This document shows, in pieces, positions 17,078 through 26,969 of a stretch of 64,000 nt of DNA. Under the pieces are notes generated by a model. That model made no database searches. It saw only the letters and a program-made list of their open reading frames with translations, and was not told where the DNA came from. Source of the stretch: Halomonas ramblicola (GTDB lineage Bacteria > Pseudomonadota > Gammaproteobacteria > Pseudomonadales > Halomonadaceae); contig NZ_JAUFPL010000017.1 of NCBI RefSeq assembly GCF_030409215.1, forward strand, positions 253,138 to 317,137, given 5' to 3'. The first letter of the stretch is position 1, and each line of letters starts with the position of its first letter. Position numbers and translations under genes: made by a program.

Positions 17078-17335
17078 ATGCCCTTGTTTCTTATCGAGCG
17101 GAATTTTGCCGAACAGCTCGAATTCACCACCGACTCGGTAAGGGAAGTCACCGAGATCAATCAGGAGATCGGGGTCCACTGGCTATACTCCTTTCTCAGT
17201 TCCGACAAGAAGAAGACCTACTGCCTCTATGAAGCCACGGATCCCGAGGCCATCCGCGAGGCAGCAAGGCGAGCTGGGGTACCGGCCGACGTGATCGTCG
17301 AGGTCGACCAGATCAACCCCTCGGCCTTCAGGTGA
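17078..17335 (+). CDS. DUF4242 (SCO4226-like) small protein
   Basis: An 85-residue ferredoxin-like-fold protein of the DUF4242 family, start supported by AGGAAGGA 8 nt upstream. Hallmarks: the opening PLFLIERNF, the central VHWLYSFLSSDKKKTYCLYEA with conserved Trp/Tyr and Cys, and the EAARRAGVPADVIVEVDQI tail. A Streptomyces member of the family (SCO4226) was described as nickel-binding; whether this one binds metal is not shown. It is convergent with the large LuxR-type regulator gene, 13 nt apart. Confidence 0.83.
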   Translation: MPLFLIERNFAEQLEFTTDSVREVTEINQEIGVHWLYSFLSSDKKKTYCLYEATDPEAIREAARRAGVPADVIVEVDQINPSAFR

Positions 17336-17348
17336 AGGAAATATCCAC

Positions 17349-20300
17349 CTACTCTTCCACCAGGCCATGCCGGATGGCGTAGGCCGCCGCCTCGGTGCGG
17401 TTGGCGGTGTGGGTCTTGGCCAGGATGTTGCGTACATGATTGGCGACGGTATTGGGGCTGACATACAGCCGTTCGGCCACCGCACGGTTGCTGCGCCCTG
17501 CGGCGAGTAACTTCAGCACCTGTACCTCCCGCCGGCTCAATCCGTCCGGATAGACCGGTCGGGTCGAGAGAGTTTCCCGTAACGCGTCACAGCGCCGTGC
17601 CAACTCCCCCATACCGAGTTCGTGGGCGGTCAGCAACGCCGCTTCCACCAGTGCCCGCGCCGGCTCGGGTTGCTTGCGTTGCGCCAGCAAACGGGCGTAG
17701 TGGTATCGATCGTGGGCCAGCCAGGGCCATCCCCCGGTGCGTTCATCCATGGCCAGTGCGGTCTGGAAGTGGCGCTCGGCGGTGTCCCACTGCTTCAGGG
17801 TGACCGCCAGCATGCCGAGAAACCGGTCTGCCGATCCGTAGCAGGCAGTATGGGCGCCGGAGACGATGTTGCGGCCGACATAGGGCAGCAGAAAGCGGTA
17901 CAGGGTGGGGGCATACTCGGCCTCGTCGAGACGGGCACAGACCTCTGCCAGGTAGGTGATACTGGTCGACCACATGGCATCGCGGGCAACGGCCTTGAGC
18001 TCATCGGTCATGAGGTACTTGAACTCGATGCGAGCCTCCTCCACCAGTTCCAGGTCGGCGTACAGCACGGCCAGCCCCGGTCGCCATGCCGCCGCCTCGG
18101 GAGTATTCCGCACGAAATGACGCAGTGCCGGCTGCAGCTCGCCCAGCCGGCCCTGCTCCCGGCGCAAGGTGAACATCTGCATGCCGAACACTCCCTCGGC
18201 ATGGTCCGGGGAAAAGCGCCGGCCCACGATCAGGTTTTCCCGCGCTTGCTGCTCGGCCTCGGCGAAGCGTCCCCGGTGAGTGGTCAACATAGACTGGGCA
18301 CTCAGGCCGACGGCCTGCAAAAAGGGCTGTCGCCAGGCATTGGCCACTCGCATGTGCAGTTCGAGCACGGCCCGGGCACTGTCGATGTCGCCGTATTCCA
18401 TCAGATCCCCGATGTACCAGCCGGTCATGTCGCCGACCGCCCATTCCGGGTGCCCCGCCTGGGACACCAGCTCGAGAGCCTCGCGTGCTGCGGCCAGGCG
18501 CTCATCCAGGTGTTCCGGCCACGAGCGTGCCGGAACGATGGCGCTGAGAGCCTCGAACAGGGTGAGTGGATCACCCAGTCGGCGCGCCAGCCTGGTCGCC
18601 TGTTGGAGCGCCGCATGGGCAGCCTGGGGCCGGTCGCAGTAGATATTGGCCCGACACAGCGCTGCCAACAGCTCGGCCCGAAGACGCTCCGCCGATGGCT
18701 CCAGGGCCGCCAGTGCTTCCTCCAGCAGGGCGACCGCCTGATCGCCGTGACGACCGATCCGCCAGCCGACGCTCTCGTAGCCGAGGGCGGCTCGGGCCAG
18801 CATGGCGACGGCCCAGTCAGCGACCGGGTCCGCGTGGCGAGCCAGTTCGGCGGCCTGCACGAAGATATTCAGGGATTCATCGGCACGCCCGCCGGCCCGG
18901 TTGCGGGCTTCCGCCAGGGCCAGCAGCAAGCGGCAGCGACGTTCGCTGTCCTGTGTCAGGTACTGCTCCTGCAGTTGCAGGGCCAGATGGTAGAAATGCA
19001 CCGCTTCCTCGTAGGCCAGCAGCGTATCGGCCCGGGCGCCGGCCCGTTGGGCATAGTCGATCGCCGTTTCGGCCGTGCCGGCGGGGGCGGCCTCGGCGAA
19101 GTGGTGGGCGAGCTCCGGCAGACGGGTCTGTAGATCGTGTCGGTGCAGCGTTTCCAACTGCTCACCGGCCTGTCGATGCAGGCGCATTCGTCGGGTGGTC
19201 GATAGCTCCTCGTATAGGGTTTCCCGAACCAGGGCATGACTGAACTGGAAGCGGCCCGGTTGTGGCAGCGCCTCGACGATGTGCGCCTCCAACGCCTCGT
19301 CCAGTATGTCCAGTAACTCGGTTTCCGGCAGCGCCAGGCCGGCCAGCAGCTCGAGTTCGAAGCGCCGGCCGATCACCGCGGCCATGCCCAGCAAACGATT
19401 ACAATCGCGCGACAGCCGGTTCAAACGCTGCCCGATGATCTCGCGGATGCCCGCCGGGATGCGTGGCACCACCCCGTCAGCAGGCAGGCCTTCTTGCAAC
19501 AGGTGGCGGGACAGCTCACGCATGAACAGCGGATTGCCTTCGCTGTGCTGGTATATCGCTGTCGCTACGGCAGTCAGCGGGAGGTCCCCGGCCAGCGAGC
19601 CGAGGAACCGTTCGGTTTCATCGCGCGACATGCCGCTCAGCGGCAGGCGCTGGCAGTGGGACAGACGGGACAGTTCACCGAGGGTGTCGGAGAGCGGATG
19701 CTGACGCCTCAGCTCGTTATCACGGAAGCTGCCGAGCAGCAGCAGGGGGCTGGTCGCGATCTCCCGAGCCAGGAATTCCAGCAGCTTGAGCGAGGCGGTA
19801 TCGACCCAGTGCAGGTCGTCCAGAATCAGGACCAGCGGCTGGTGCCGTGCGGCCCGTTGCCAGAACCGCGTGAGGGTATCGAGCAGCCGAAAGCGGGCCT
19901 GGGCAGGATCCTCGATGGGCGGCGGCTCTATCAGGTCAGGCAGGCGCTGCCGGAGTTCCGGTAGCAGTTCGGCGATCACGCCGGCATCACTATCCGGAAT
20001 TTCACCCGACAGGGCCGCGTCGGCCTCCTCCAGCCAGCCGCGCAGCAGCTGCAGCCAGGGCCAGTACAGCGGTGCACCCGGCTCCTCGTAGCAGCGGCCC
20101 CAGAACACCCGCATCCCCTGCTGCTCGGCCCGAGTGGCGAATTCCTGCGCGGTGTGCGTCTTGCCGATGCCGGGGTCACCACTGAGCAGCACTATCCGCC
20201 CCTGCCCGGCGCAGCTCTGCTGCATCGCGGCATCGAGGGCGGCCAGCTCGGCCTGGCGTCCGATGAAGCCAGTCTGCGGCACTGCGAGGCCTGCCAAGGC

Positions 20301-20366
20301 CGCGCCGCATTCGTCACAGAACGCCGCCTCCTCACGATTGACCCAACCACAGTGGTGACACCGCAT
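17349..20366 (-). CDS. Large ATPase/LuxR-type regulator with N-terminal zinc ribbon
   Basis: A 1005-residue signal-transducing regulator of the LAL/MalT-like class (AAA-STAND ATPase plus LuxR HTH). Residues 3-20 form a CxxC...CxxC zinc ribbon (Cys3, 6, 17, 20). Walker A GDPGIGKT at 63-70 and Walker [11 protein letters not shown] at 178-187 define the ATPase, a winged-helix/TPR-like helical region fills about 330-900, and the last 60 residues are a LuxR HTH ([30 protein letters not shown]). The zinc ribbon resembles those at the start of class III adenylate cyclase/ATPase fusions, but no cyclase domain is present. The inducer and targets are unknown; neighbouring hydrolase and DUF4242 genes are candidates. 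Confidence 0.88.
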   Translation of the reverse strand: MRCHHCGWVNREEAAFCDECGAALAGLAVPQTGFIGRQAELAALDAAMQQSCAGQGRIVLLSGDPGIGKTHTAQEFATRAEQQGMRVFWGRCYEEPGAPLYWPWLQLLRGWLEEADAALSGEIPDSDAGVIAELLPELRQRLPDLIEPPPIEDPAQARFRLLDTLTRFWQRAARHQPLVLILDDLHWVDTASLKLLEFLAREIATSPLLLLGSFRDNELRRQHPLSDTLGELSRLSHCQRLPLSGMSRDETERFLGSLAGDLPLTAVATAIYQHSEGNPLFMRELSRHLLQEGLPADGVVPRIPAGIREIIGQRLNRLSRDCNRLLGMAAVIGRRFELELLAGLALPETELLDILDEALEAHIVEALPQPGRFQFSHALVRETLYEELSTTRRMRLHRQAGEQLETLHRHDLQTRLPELAHHFAEAAPAGTAETAIDYAQRAGARADTLLAYEEAVHFYHLALQLQEQYLTQDSERRCRLLLALAEARNRAGGRADESLNIFVQAAELARHADPVADWAVAMLARAALGYESVGWRIGRHGDQAVALLEEALAALEPSAERLRAELLAALCRANIYCDRPQAAHAALQQATRLARRLGDPLTLFEALSAIVPARSWPEHLDERLAAAREALELVSQAGHPEWAVGDMTGWYIGDLMEYGDIDSARAVLELHMRVANAWRQPFLQAVGLSAQSMLTTHRGRFAEAEQQARENLIVGRRFSPDHAEGVFGMQMFTLRREQGRLGELQPALRHFVRNTPEAAAWRPGLAVLYADLELVEEARIEFKYLMTDELKAVARDAMWSTSITYLAEVCARLDEAEYAPTLYRFLLPYVGRNIVSGAHTACYGSADRFLGMLAVTLKQWDTAERHFQTALAMDERTGGWPWLAHDRYHYARLLAQRKQPEPARALVEAALLTAHELGMGELARRCDALRETLSTRPVYPDGLSRREVQVLKLLAAGRSNRAVAERLYVSPNTVANHVRNILAKTHTANRTEAAAYAIRHGLVEE

Positions 20367-20541
20367 GACGTCGCTCGCAGAGCTGAACGATTATTTATCT
20401 TGTCAGCCTAGCTTAACCGTATCCCGCGGGGTCGCCCCAAGTTCGACCAGGCATCGCACGGGATGCCGGGGCGCCCCGCTGCGGGTAAACTGGATGCGTC
20501 GTCCCCCACTCCACTCCCGGCGAAAGGACTCAACGCAGACC

Positions 20542-21258
20542 ATGGGCAGTTCTCCTCCTCTCTACCTGCAGATCCAGCAGCATCTCCTGGAGAGGATCCA
20601 GGGCGGCGACTGGCCGGCGCACCACCAGATCCCGCCGGAGGAGCAGCTGGCCCGGGACTTCGGCGTCAGCCGCATGACCGCCAACAAGGCGATTCGCGAC
20701 CTGGTGCAGAAGGGCTACCTGACCCGCCAGCCGGGACTCGGCACCTTCGTCACCGACCGCAAGGCGGAATCGCCGCTGCTCGACGTCCACAACATCGCCG
20801 AGGAGGTGCGTGGCCGGGGCCACGACTACCGCAACGAGGTCTTGACCCGCGAGGCCATCGAGGCCGACGACGAGGTAGCGCTGCGCCTGGGCATGCGCCT
20901 GGGCAGCCGGGTCTTCCACACCCTGCTGGTGCACCACGAGGACGGCGTGCCGATCCAGCTGGAGAACCGCTACGTCAATCCGCGCTGGGTACCGGATTAC
21001 CTGGAGACCGACTTCAGCCGCCACACCCCCAACGAGGTGCTGGTGGCTGCCTGCCCGATCACCGATATCGAGCATATCGTCGAGGCGGTGTTGGTGGATG
21101 CGCGCACCGCCGAGTGGCTGGCCATCGACACCGCCACTCCCTGCCTGAGCATGGTCCGCCGCACCTGGTCCGGGGAACACCTGATCAGCTATGCCCGGTT
21201 GATACACCCCGGCGACCGCTACAAGCTGCGTTCCTCGGTGCACCGCCGGGCCTCCTGA
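20542..21258 (+). CDS. hutC: Histidine utilisation repressor HutC (GntR family)
   Basis: A 238-residue GntR/HutC-family repressor: N-terminal winged helix (about 6-72, EEQLARDFGVSRMTANKAIR, YLTRQPGLGTFV) and a C-terminal UTRA effector domain (about 90-235) that binds urocanate in characterised HutC proteins. The ATG at 20542 has an AAAGG ribosome site; upstream in-frame codons are not conserved-looking. Two exact HutC operators lie at 22738-22747 and 22969-22978. It is 1.7 kb upstream of hutI, separated by the minus-strand YjiH gene. Confidence 0.94.
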   Translation: MGSSPPLYLQIQQHLLERIQGGDWPAHHQIPPEEQLARDFGVSRMTANKAIRDLVQKGYLTRQPGLGTFVTDRKAESPLLDVHNIAEEVRGRGHDYRNEVLTREAIEADDEVALRLGMRLGSRVFHTLLVHHEDGVPIQLENRYVNPRWVPDYLETDFSRHTPNEVLVAACPITDIEHIVEAVLVDARTAEWLAIDTATPCLSMVRRTWSGEHLISYARLIHPGDRYKLRSSVHRRAS

Positions 21259-21299
21259 GGCCACTCGCCCCCACGCTCGGCGAGTCCCCCGCAAACGCC

Positions 21300-21328
21300 C
21301 GCGAGGCCGGGAGTGCCCCGGCCTCGCG
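21300..21328. terminator. Hairpin between convergent hutC and YjiH genes
   Basis: CGCGAGGCCGGG - 5 nt - CCCGGCCTCGCG, a perfect 12-bp stem in the 96-nt convergent gap. No T-run. Likely shared terminator. Confidence 0.7.
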
Positions 21329-21354
21329 ACGGTCGACCGAGCCGCGACCCTGGC

Positions 21355-22680
21355 TCAGCCGGCCAGGGCCTGCACCAGGTACCCCGTGGGCACCGCCAGG
21401 GTCAGGCTGAGCGCCACCCGGATGAACCACACCACCAGCATGCGCCCCACCGTGAGCGGGATGCGGGTGGCGAGGATGCAGGGAATCGACGCAGAGAAGA
21501 ACAGCACCGCGGAGACCGACACCACCCCGGCGGCGAAGCGTGCCACGAACTCGGCCTCGCCCATCAGCAGGGCCGGCAGGAACATCTCGGCCAGCCCCGA
21601 GGCGGCGGCCTGGGCCAGCGCCGCAGCATCCTCCAGCCCCCACACCGCCACGAAGGGATAGAAGAACCAGCCCAGCCACTCGAACAGCGGCGTGTACTTG
21701 GCGGCGAGCAGCCCCAGCAGGCCCACCGACATGATCGACGGCAGGATGCTGATGGCCATCACCAGCCCCTCCCTGAAGTTCAGCGCCACGCTGCGGTGCA
21801 GGCCGGGAGCCCTGGCGGCGACCGCCAGGCCGGTGTGCCAGGCGGTGACCAGTCGCCGGCCGGGCAGCGCCTCCGGCTCGCCGTCGGTCTTGCGATCATC
21901 CATGCGCGAGAGCGGCGGCAGCCGCACGGTGATGGCGGTGACGACGAAGGTGATCAGCAGGGTCAGCCAGAAGTAGAGGTTCCACACGCCCATCAGGTCC
22001 AGGGTGCGGGCGACGATGATCATGAAGGTCGCCGAGACCGTGGAGAAGCCGGTGGCGATGATCGCCGCTTCCCGGGCCGAGTACTGCCCCGCCTGGTAGA
22101 CCCGGTTGGTGATCAGCAGGCCGATGGAGTAGCTGCCCACGAAGGAGGCCACGGCATCGATGGCGCTGCGCCCCGGGGTCCGCCAGACGGGGCGCATCAC
22201 TGGCTGCACCAGCACCCCGACCAGCTCCAGCAGGCCGTAGCCGATCAGCAGTGCCAGGAAGATGGCACCGATGGGCACGATCAGCCCCACCGGGATCACC
22301 AGCTTGTCGAACAGGAAGGGCAGCATGTCCGGTTGATGCAGGAAGGCCGGCCCCCAGCCGGTCAGTGCCATCAGCGCCGCGGCCACCCCGCCGAGCTTGA
22401 GCAGCGTGAAGATGCGCTCGGTCGGGCTGCGCCGCCAGGTGCCCCTGAGCAGCGGGTAGGCGGCGCCCGCCACGATCAGCGCCAGGGCATAGAGCCCACT
22501 GGCGTCGCCCAACAGGTCGCGGGCACCGGTGACCATATGGTCGAGCAGGATGGTGCGACGCCCGGCCAGTTCCAGCGGGACGAAGAAGATCAGGACGCCC
22601 AGGGCGCTGGGCAGGAGCAGCTTGAGAACGGTGGCGGCGCAGGGCCGCGGCCGGGTCGAACTGGTGGTCGGGGTGTCCAT
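21355..22680 (-). CDS. YjiH-type nucleoside-recognition (Gate) domain membrane protein
   Basis: A 441-residue inner-membrane protein of the YjiH family with about ten helices and Gate (nucleoside recognition) domain segments, e.g. DAVASFVGSYSIGLLITN, ATGFSTVSATFMIIVAR and the late LEDAAALAQAAASGLAEMF. Start chosen at ATG 22680 with GAGAGG upstream; an in-frame ATG at 22725 would add 15 residues but has its purine stretch too close. The upstream region holds a HutC operator (22738-22747), so it is probably induced with hut genes, and uptake of histidine, urocanate or a related compound is an inference from that context. No substrate is known for the family. Confidence 0.85.
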   Translation of the reverse strand: MDTPTTSSTRPRPCAATVLKLLLPSALGVLIFFVPLELAGRRTILLDHMVTGARDLLGDASGLYALALIVAGAAYPLLRGTWRRSPTERIFTLLKLGGVAAALMALTGWGPAFLHQPDMLPFLFDKLVIPVGLIVPIGAIFLALLIGYGLLELVGVLVQPVMRPVWRTPGRSAIDAVASFVGSYSIGLLITNRVYQAGQYSAREAAIIATGFSTVSATFMIIVARTLDLMGVWNLYFWLTLLITFVVTAITVRLPPLSRMDDRKTDGEPEALPGRRLVTAWHTGLAVAARAPGLHRSVALNFREGLVMAISILPSIMSVGLLGLLAAKYTPLFEWLGWFFYPFVAVWGLEDAAALAQAAASGLAEMFLPALLMGEAEFVARFAAGVVSVSAVLFFSASIPCILATRIPLTVGRMLVVWFIRVALSLTLAVPTGYLVQALAG

Positions 22681-22737
22681 GGGCACGCCTCTCGTGTCGT
22701 GGTGGCTGGTGGTGGAGAACGGCATCCCGCCTCGTTA

Positions 22738-22747
22738 TGTATATACA
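22738..22747. promoter_or_regulatory. HutC operator in front of the YjiH gene
   Basis: TGTATATACA, an exact match to the TGTA-N2-TACA half-site arrangement known for HutC (Phut site) in Pseudomonas. It lies within an AT-rich stretch that also contains -10-like hexamers on the minus strand (TATTAT, TATATT), so binding would block the promoter of the YjiH gene. Confidence 0.8.
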
Positions 22748-22790
22748 ATATAATAGCCACAACACCTCATCGCCGACCAGGCCCCTTGCC

Positions 22791-22804
22791 TAGACCTTGG
22801 TCTA
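22791..22804. promoter_or_regulatory. 14-bp palindrome TAGACC-TT-GGTCTA
   Basis: Perfect 6-bp arms around a 2-nt centre, midway between the two HutC operators. It does not match HutC sites. Likely a binding site for a second, unidentified regulator of the hut region. Confidence 0.4.
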
Positions 22805-22968
22805 ATCCCGTATGCGTCCCCGCCCCCATGCCGCCGGTCCAATATTCTCCTTACTCACTGTTTTTACGAGGATAAAAGGCGCAACACCCATGACGGGACG
22901 ACATCCAGAGGCCTCAACGCTCCCCCTCGCGAGGGGATGACATGGCGCCTGATCGGGGCTAATCTATT

Positions 22969-22978
22969 TGTATATACA
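22969..22978. promoter_or_regulatory. HutC operator in front of hutI
   Basis: A second identical TGTATATACA, 25 nt before the hutI start and next to TAATCT, a -10-like hexamer. Suited to repress the hutIGUH operon in the absence of urocanate. Confidence 0.85.
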
Positions 22979-23003
22979 TTACATCGACCCAGGAGGAGGC
23001 CCC

Positions 23004-24233
23004 ATGCAGAGCACCATGCAGCGTCGCCTGTGGCGCGACGTCCACGTCTTCGACGGCCTGCGCACCCTGCCCGAGCCCATGGCGGTGATCGTCGAGGGCG
23101 ACCGCATCGCCCGGATGATCCCCATGGCCCAGGTCGACGAGGCCGAGCTGGCCGACGGCGCGGAGATGGCCCGCGGCGGCGTGCTGACCCCGGGCCTGGT
23201 GGACTGCCACACCCACCTGGTGTTCGGCGGCTCCCGGGCCGACGAGTTCGAGCAGCGCCTCGAAGGCATCAGCTACGCGGAGATCGCCCGTCGCGGCGGC
23301 GGCATCCTCAGCACCGTCGCGGCCACCCGGGCGGCCAGCGAGGACGAGCTCTTCGCCCAGGCCCGGCCACGCCTGGAAGCGCTGATGAATGAAGGCGTCA
23401 CCACCGTGGAGATCAAGTCCGGTTACGGCCTGACGGTCGACGACGAGCTGAAGATGCTGCGCGTGGCGCGCCGCCTGGGCGAGGCGCTGCCGGTACGGGT
23501 GGTCACCACCCTGCTCGGCGCCCATGCCCTGCCCCCGGAGTTCAAGGACGACAGCGACGGCTATATCGCCCTGGTGTGCGAGGAGATGATCCCCGCCGCG
23601 GCCGCCGAAGGCCTGGCCGACGCGGTGGACGTCTTCTGCGAGAGCATCGCCTTCTCGGTAGCCCAGTGCGAGCGGGTCTTCGAGGCCGCCCGTGCCCATG
23701 ACCTGCCCATCAAGGCCCATGCCGAGCAGCTCTCCAACCTCGGCGGCAGCGCCGCGGCGGCCCGCTTCGGGGCGCTCTCCGCCGACCATATCGAGTACCT
23801 GGACGAGGCCGGCGTGGCGGCCCTGCGCGAGGCCGGCAGCGTCGCCGTGCTGCTGCCCGGGGCCTTCCATACCCTGCGCGAGACCCGGCTGCCACCCATC
23901 GCGGCACTGCGCCACGCCGGGGTGCCCATGGCCGTGGCCACCGACGCCAACCCGGGCAGCTCGCCGATCTTCCACCCGACCCTGATGCTCAACTTCGCCT
24001 GCACCCTGTTCCGCCTGACGCCCCAGGAGGCGCTGGCCGGCATGACCGCCCACGGCGCCCGCGCCCTGGGGCTGGCCGAGCAGGGCCTGGGCCGTATCGC
24101 CGAGGGCGCCGCGGCGGATCTCTGCCTGTGGGATGCCGACACCCCGGCGGCACTCGCCTACGCGGTGCAGTCCGGCCGCCTACGTCAGCGCTGGTGCCGG
24201 GGCGAACGCCAGGGAGGGACGGACCATGACTGA
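23004..24233 (+). CDS. hutI: Imidazolonepropionase
   Basis: A 409-residue amidohydrolase catalysing step three of histidine degradation, 4-imidazolone-5-propanoate to N-formimino-L-glutamate. Metal-binding His69 and His71 lie in [10 protein letters not shown]; further ligands are in KAHAEQLSN and [10 protein letters not shown], and the [20 protein letters not shown] segment is HutI-specific. ATG at 23004 follows AGGAGGAGG. It overlaps hutG by 8 nt. First gene of hutIGUH. Confidence 0.95.
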   Translation: MQSTMQRRLWRDVHVFDGLRTLPEPMAVIVEGDRIARMIPMAQVDEAELADGAEMARGGVLTPGLVDCHTHLVFGGSRADEFEQRLEGISYAEIARRGGGILSTVAATRAASEDELFAQARPRLEALMNEGVTTVEIKSGYGLTVDDELKMLRVARRLGEALPVRVVTTLLGAHALPPEFKDDSDGYIALVCEEMIPAAAAEGLADAVDVFCESIAFSVAQCERVFEAARAHDLPIKAHAEQLSNLGGSAAAARFGALSADHIEYLDEAGVAALREAGSVAVLLPGAFHTLRETRLPPIAALRHAGVPMAVATDANPGSSPIFHPTLMLNFACTLFRLTPQEALAGMTAHGARALGLAEQGLGRIAEGAAADLCLWDADTPAALAYAVQSGRLRQRWCRGERQGGTDHD

Positions 24234-25215
24234 CAGGACGATGACCGAGTCCGCGCCGACCATCGAGATGTCGGCCTGGAGCGGGCGCACCGATCCCGAA
24301 CCGGACAGCCTGCGCTGGCATCAGGCGATCCGCCCCCTGGACGACCTCGCCCGGCCCGCCGGCGCCGCCCTGCTCGGCTTCGCCTGCGATGCCGGCGTGG
24401 CCCGCAACCTGGGGCGTCCCGGCGCCGCCGGTGGCCCGGCGGCCCTGCGCCGGGCGCTGGCCCCACTGGCCTGGCACCGTCAGGGTCCGGCCTATGACGC
24501 CGGCGATATCGCCTGCGAAGGCGACGCCATGGAGACCGCCCAGGCCCGGCTCGCCGAACGCGTCGCCGACCTGCTCGGCGCCGGCCACCTGCCCATCGTC
24601 CTGGGCGGCGGCCACGAGGTGGCCTTCGGCAGCTGGTCGGGGCTGGCCCGCCATCTGGAAGCGCGTTATCCCGATAACAGGGGCGACACGGTCCCCAGGG
24701 TCGGCATCATCAACCTCGATGCCCACTTCGATCTGCGCGATCCGGCGCATGTGCGCTCCTCCGGCACCCCCTTCGCCCAGATCGCCGACGCCTGCCAGGA
24801 CCGCGGCTGGCCCTTCCGCTACGCCTGCCTGGGGGTGAGCCGCGCCGCCAACACCCGGGCGCTGTTCGCCCGCGCGACCGAGCTCGGCGTCCTGGTGCGC
24901 GAGGATCGCGAGATCGACGCCCGGCGCCTCGACGGCATCGTCAGGGATCTGCAGCGCTTCATGGCGCGCTGCGACCACCTTTACCTGACCCTCGACCTGG
25001 ACGTGCTGCCGGCCGCCGAGGCCCCCGGGGTCAGCGCCCCGGCCGCCCGCGGCGTGCCGCTCGCCCTGCTCGAGCCGCTCATCGAGGCGGTACGCGACAG
25101 CGGCAAGTTGCGCCTGGCCGACCTCGCCGAGCTCAACCCCGACTTCGATATCGACAACCGCACCGCCCGCGCGGCGGCGCGCCTGATCCACCAGCTGACC
25201 CTGGACGTCCGCTGA
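24226..25215 (+). CDS. hutG: Formimidoylglutamase (arginase family)
   Basis: A 329-residue Mn-dependent ureohydrolase converting N-formimino-glutamate to glutamate and formamide. Metal ligands: His130 in GGGHEVAFG, Asp165-His167-Asp169 in NLDAHFDLR, and the Asp pair in [14 protein letters not shown]. The ATG at 24226, after GGGAGGGAC, overlaps the hutI stop. With this one-step enzyme and no hutF in the window, the pathway is the four-enzyme route. Confidence 0.94.
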   Translation: MTDRTMTESAPTIEMSAWSGRTDPEPDSLRWHQAIRPLDDLARPAGAALLGFACDAGVARNLGRPGAAGGPAALRRALAPLAWHRQGPAYDAGDIACEGDAMETAQARLAERVADLLGAGHLPIVLGGGHEVAFGSWSGLARHLEARYPDNRGDTVPRVGIINLDAHFDLRDPAHVRSSGTPFAQIADACQDRGWPFRYACLGVSRAANTRALFARATELGVLVREDREIDARRLDGIVRDLQRFMARCDHLYLTLDLDVLPAAEAPGVSAPAARGVPLALLEPLIEAVRDSGKLRLADLAELNPDFDIDNRTARAAARLIHQLTLDVR

Positions 25216-25248
25216 ACCCATACCGCCCCTACGACACAGGAGACGACC

Positions 25249-26943
25249 ATGACCAGTCATCAATCCCTCGACCGCGACCCGCGTCACGATTCCAGCCGTA
25301 AGATCGGCGCCCCCACCGGCCCCGAGCTCTCCTGCAGGAGCTGGCTCACCGAAGCGCCGTTGCGCATGCTGATGAACAACCTCCACCCGGACGTCGCCGA
25401 GCGCCCCGAGGACCTGGTGGTCTACGGCGGCATCGGCCGCGCCGCCCGCGACTGGGCCTGCTACGACACCATCGTCGAGACCCTCCAGCGCCTGGAGGAG
25501 ACCCAGACCCTGCTGGTGCAGTCCGGCAAGCCGGTGGGCGTCTTCGAGACCCACAAGGACGCTCCCCGGGTGCTGATCGCCAACTCCAATCTGGTGCCGG
25601 CCTGGGCCAACTGGGAGCACTTCAACGAGCTCGACCGCAAGGGCCTGATGATGTACGGCCAGATGACCGCCGGCTCCTGGATCTACATCGGCTCCCAGGG
25701 CATCGTCCAGGGCACCTACGAGACCTTCGTCGAGGCCGGTCGCCAGCACTATGACGGCAAGCTCGCCGGCCGCTGGATCCTCACCGCCGGCCTGGGCGGC
25801 ATGGGTGGCGCCCAGCCGCTGGCGGCGAGCCTGGCCGGCGCGACTTCGCTTACCATCGAGTGCCAGCAGTCGCGCCTCGACTTCCGCCTGCGCACCCGCT
25901 ACCTGGACGAGCAGGCCGAGGACCTCGACGACGCCCTGGCCCGGATCGAGCGCTACACCGCCGAGGGCAAGGCGATCTCCATCGGCCTGTGCGCCAATGC
26001 CGCCGAGGTGCTGCCGGAGTTGGTCAAGCGCGGCGTCAAGCCGGACATGGTCACCGACCAGACCAGTGCCCACGACCCGCTGCACGGCTATCTGCCGTCC
26101 GGCTGGAGCTGGGACGACTACGTGGCCCGCGGCCAGGCCGAGCCCGAAGCGACGGTCAGGGCCGCCAAGCGCTCCATGGCGGTGCACGTCCAGGCCATGC
26201 TCGACTTCCAGGCGATGGGCGTGCCGACCTTCGATTACGGCAACAATATCCGCCAGATGGCCCTGGAAGAGGGCGTGGCCAACGCCTTCGACTTCCCCGG
26301 CTTCGTGCCGGCCTATATCCGGCCGCTGTTCTGCCAGGGCATCGGGCCCTTCCGCTGGGCGGCCCTCTCCGGCGACCCGGAGGACATCTACCGGACCGAT
26401 GCGAAGGTCAAGGAGTTGATCCCCGACGACCCGCACCTGCACCGCTGGCTGGATATGGCCCGGGAGAGAATTTCGTTCCAAGGACTCCCCGCCAGGATCT
26501 GCTGGGTGGGCCTCAAGGACCGCGCCCGCCTCGGCCAGGCCTTCAACGAGATGGTCGCCAACGGCGAACTCAAGGCGCCGGTGGTCATCGGCCGCGACCA
26601 CCTCGACTCCGGCTCGGTGGCCAGCCCCAACCGCGAGACCGAGGCGATGCGGGACGGCTCCGACGCCGTCTCCGACTGGCCGCTGCTCAACGCCCTGCTC
26701 AACACCGCCGGCGGCGCCACCTGGGTCTCGCTGCACCACGGCGGCGGCGTGGGCATGGGCTACTCCCAGCACGCCGGGGTGGTGATCGTCGCCGACGGCA
26801 CCGATGACGCCCACGCCCGCCTGGGCCGGGTGCTGCGCAACGACCCGGGCACCGGGGTGATGCGCCACGCCGACGCCGGCTACGAGATCGCCAAGACCTG
26901 CGCCCGTGAGAACGGACTGGACCTGCCGATGCTCGATAAGTAA
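25249..26943 (+). CDS. hutU: Urocanate hydratase
   Basis: A 564-residue NAD+-dependent urocanase, step two of histidine degradation. Strongly conserved blocks include [21 protein letters not shown] (NAD-binding glycines), [14 protein letters not shown] and the active-site Cys418 in [10 protein letters not shown], equivalent to Cys410 of the P. putida enzyme. The GGAGA ribosome site precedes ATG at 25249. Length fits the family (about 557). Confidence 0.97.
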   Translation: MTSHQSLDRDPRHDSSRKIGAPTGPELSCRSWLTEAPLRMLMNNLHPDVAERPEDLVVYGGIGRAARDWACYDTIVETLQRLEETQTLLVQSGKPVGVFETHKDAPRVLIANSNLVPAWANWEHFNELDRKGLMMYGQMTAGSWIYIGSQGIVQGTYETFVEAGRQHYDGKLAGRWILTAGLGGMGGAQPLAASLAGATSLTIECQQSRLDFRLRTRYLDEQAEDLDDALARIERYTAEGKAISIGLCANAAEVLPELVKRGVKPDMVTDQTSAHDPLHGYLPSGWSWDDYVARGQAEPEATVRAAKRSMAVHVQAMLDFQAMGVPTFDYGNNIRQMALEEGVANAFDFPGFVPAYIRPLFCQGIGPFRWAALSGDPEDIYRTDAKVKELIPDDPHLHRWLDMARERISFQGLPARICWVGLKDRARLGQAFNEMVANGELKAPVVIGRDHLDSGSVASPNRETEAMRDGSDAVSDWPLLNALLNTAGGATWVSLHHGGGVGMGYSQHAGVVIVADGTDDAHARLGRVLRNDPGTGVMRHADAGYEIAKTCARENGLDLPMLDK

Positions 26944-26969
26944 GAGAGGCCCGACAAGGAACTTCCATC

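Larger units (their letters stand above)
22681..23003. other. Divergent regulatory region of the hut cluster
   Basis: About 320 nt with no gene. It holds the two HutC operators, a separate 14-bp palindrome at 22791-22804, an AT-rich stretch around 22850-22880 (TTTTTACGAGGATAAAA), and the leader of hutI. Both operators are near the expected start sites of their transcripts. Confidence 0.75.

Noticed and set aside
23989..26868. 959-codon minus-strand open frame
   Set aside because: Antisense to hutI, hutG and hutU; His/Gly/Val-rich shadow.
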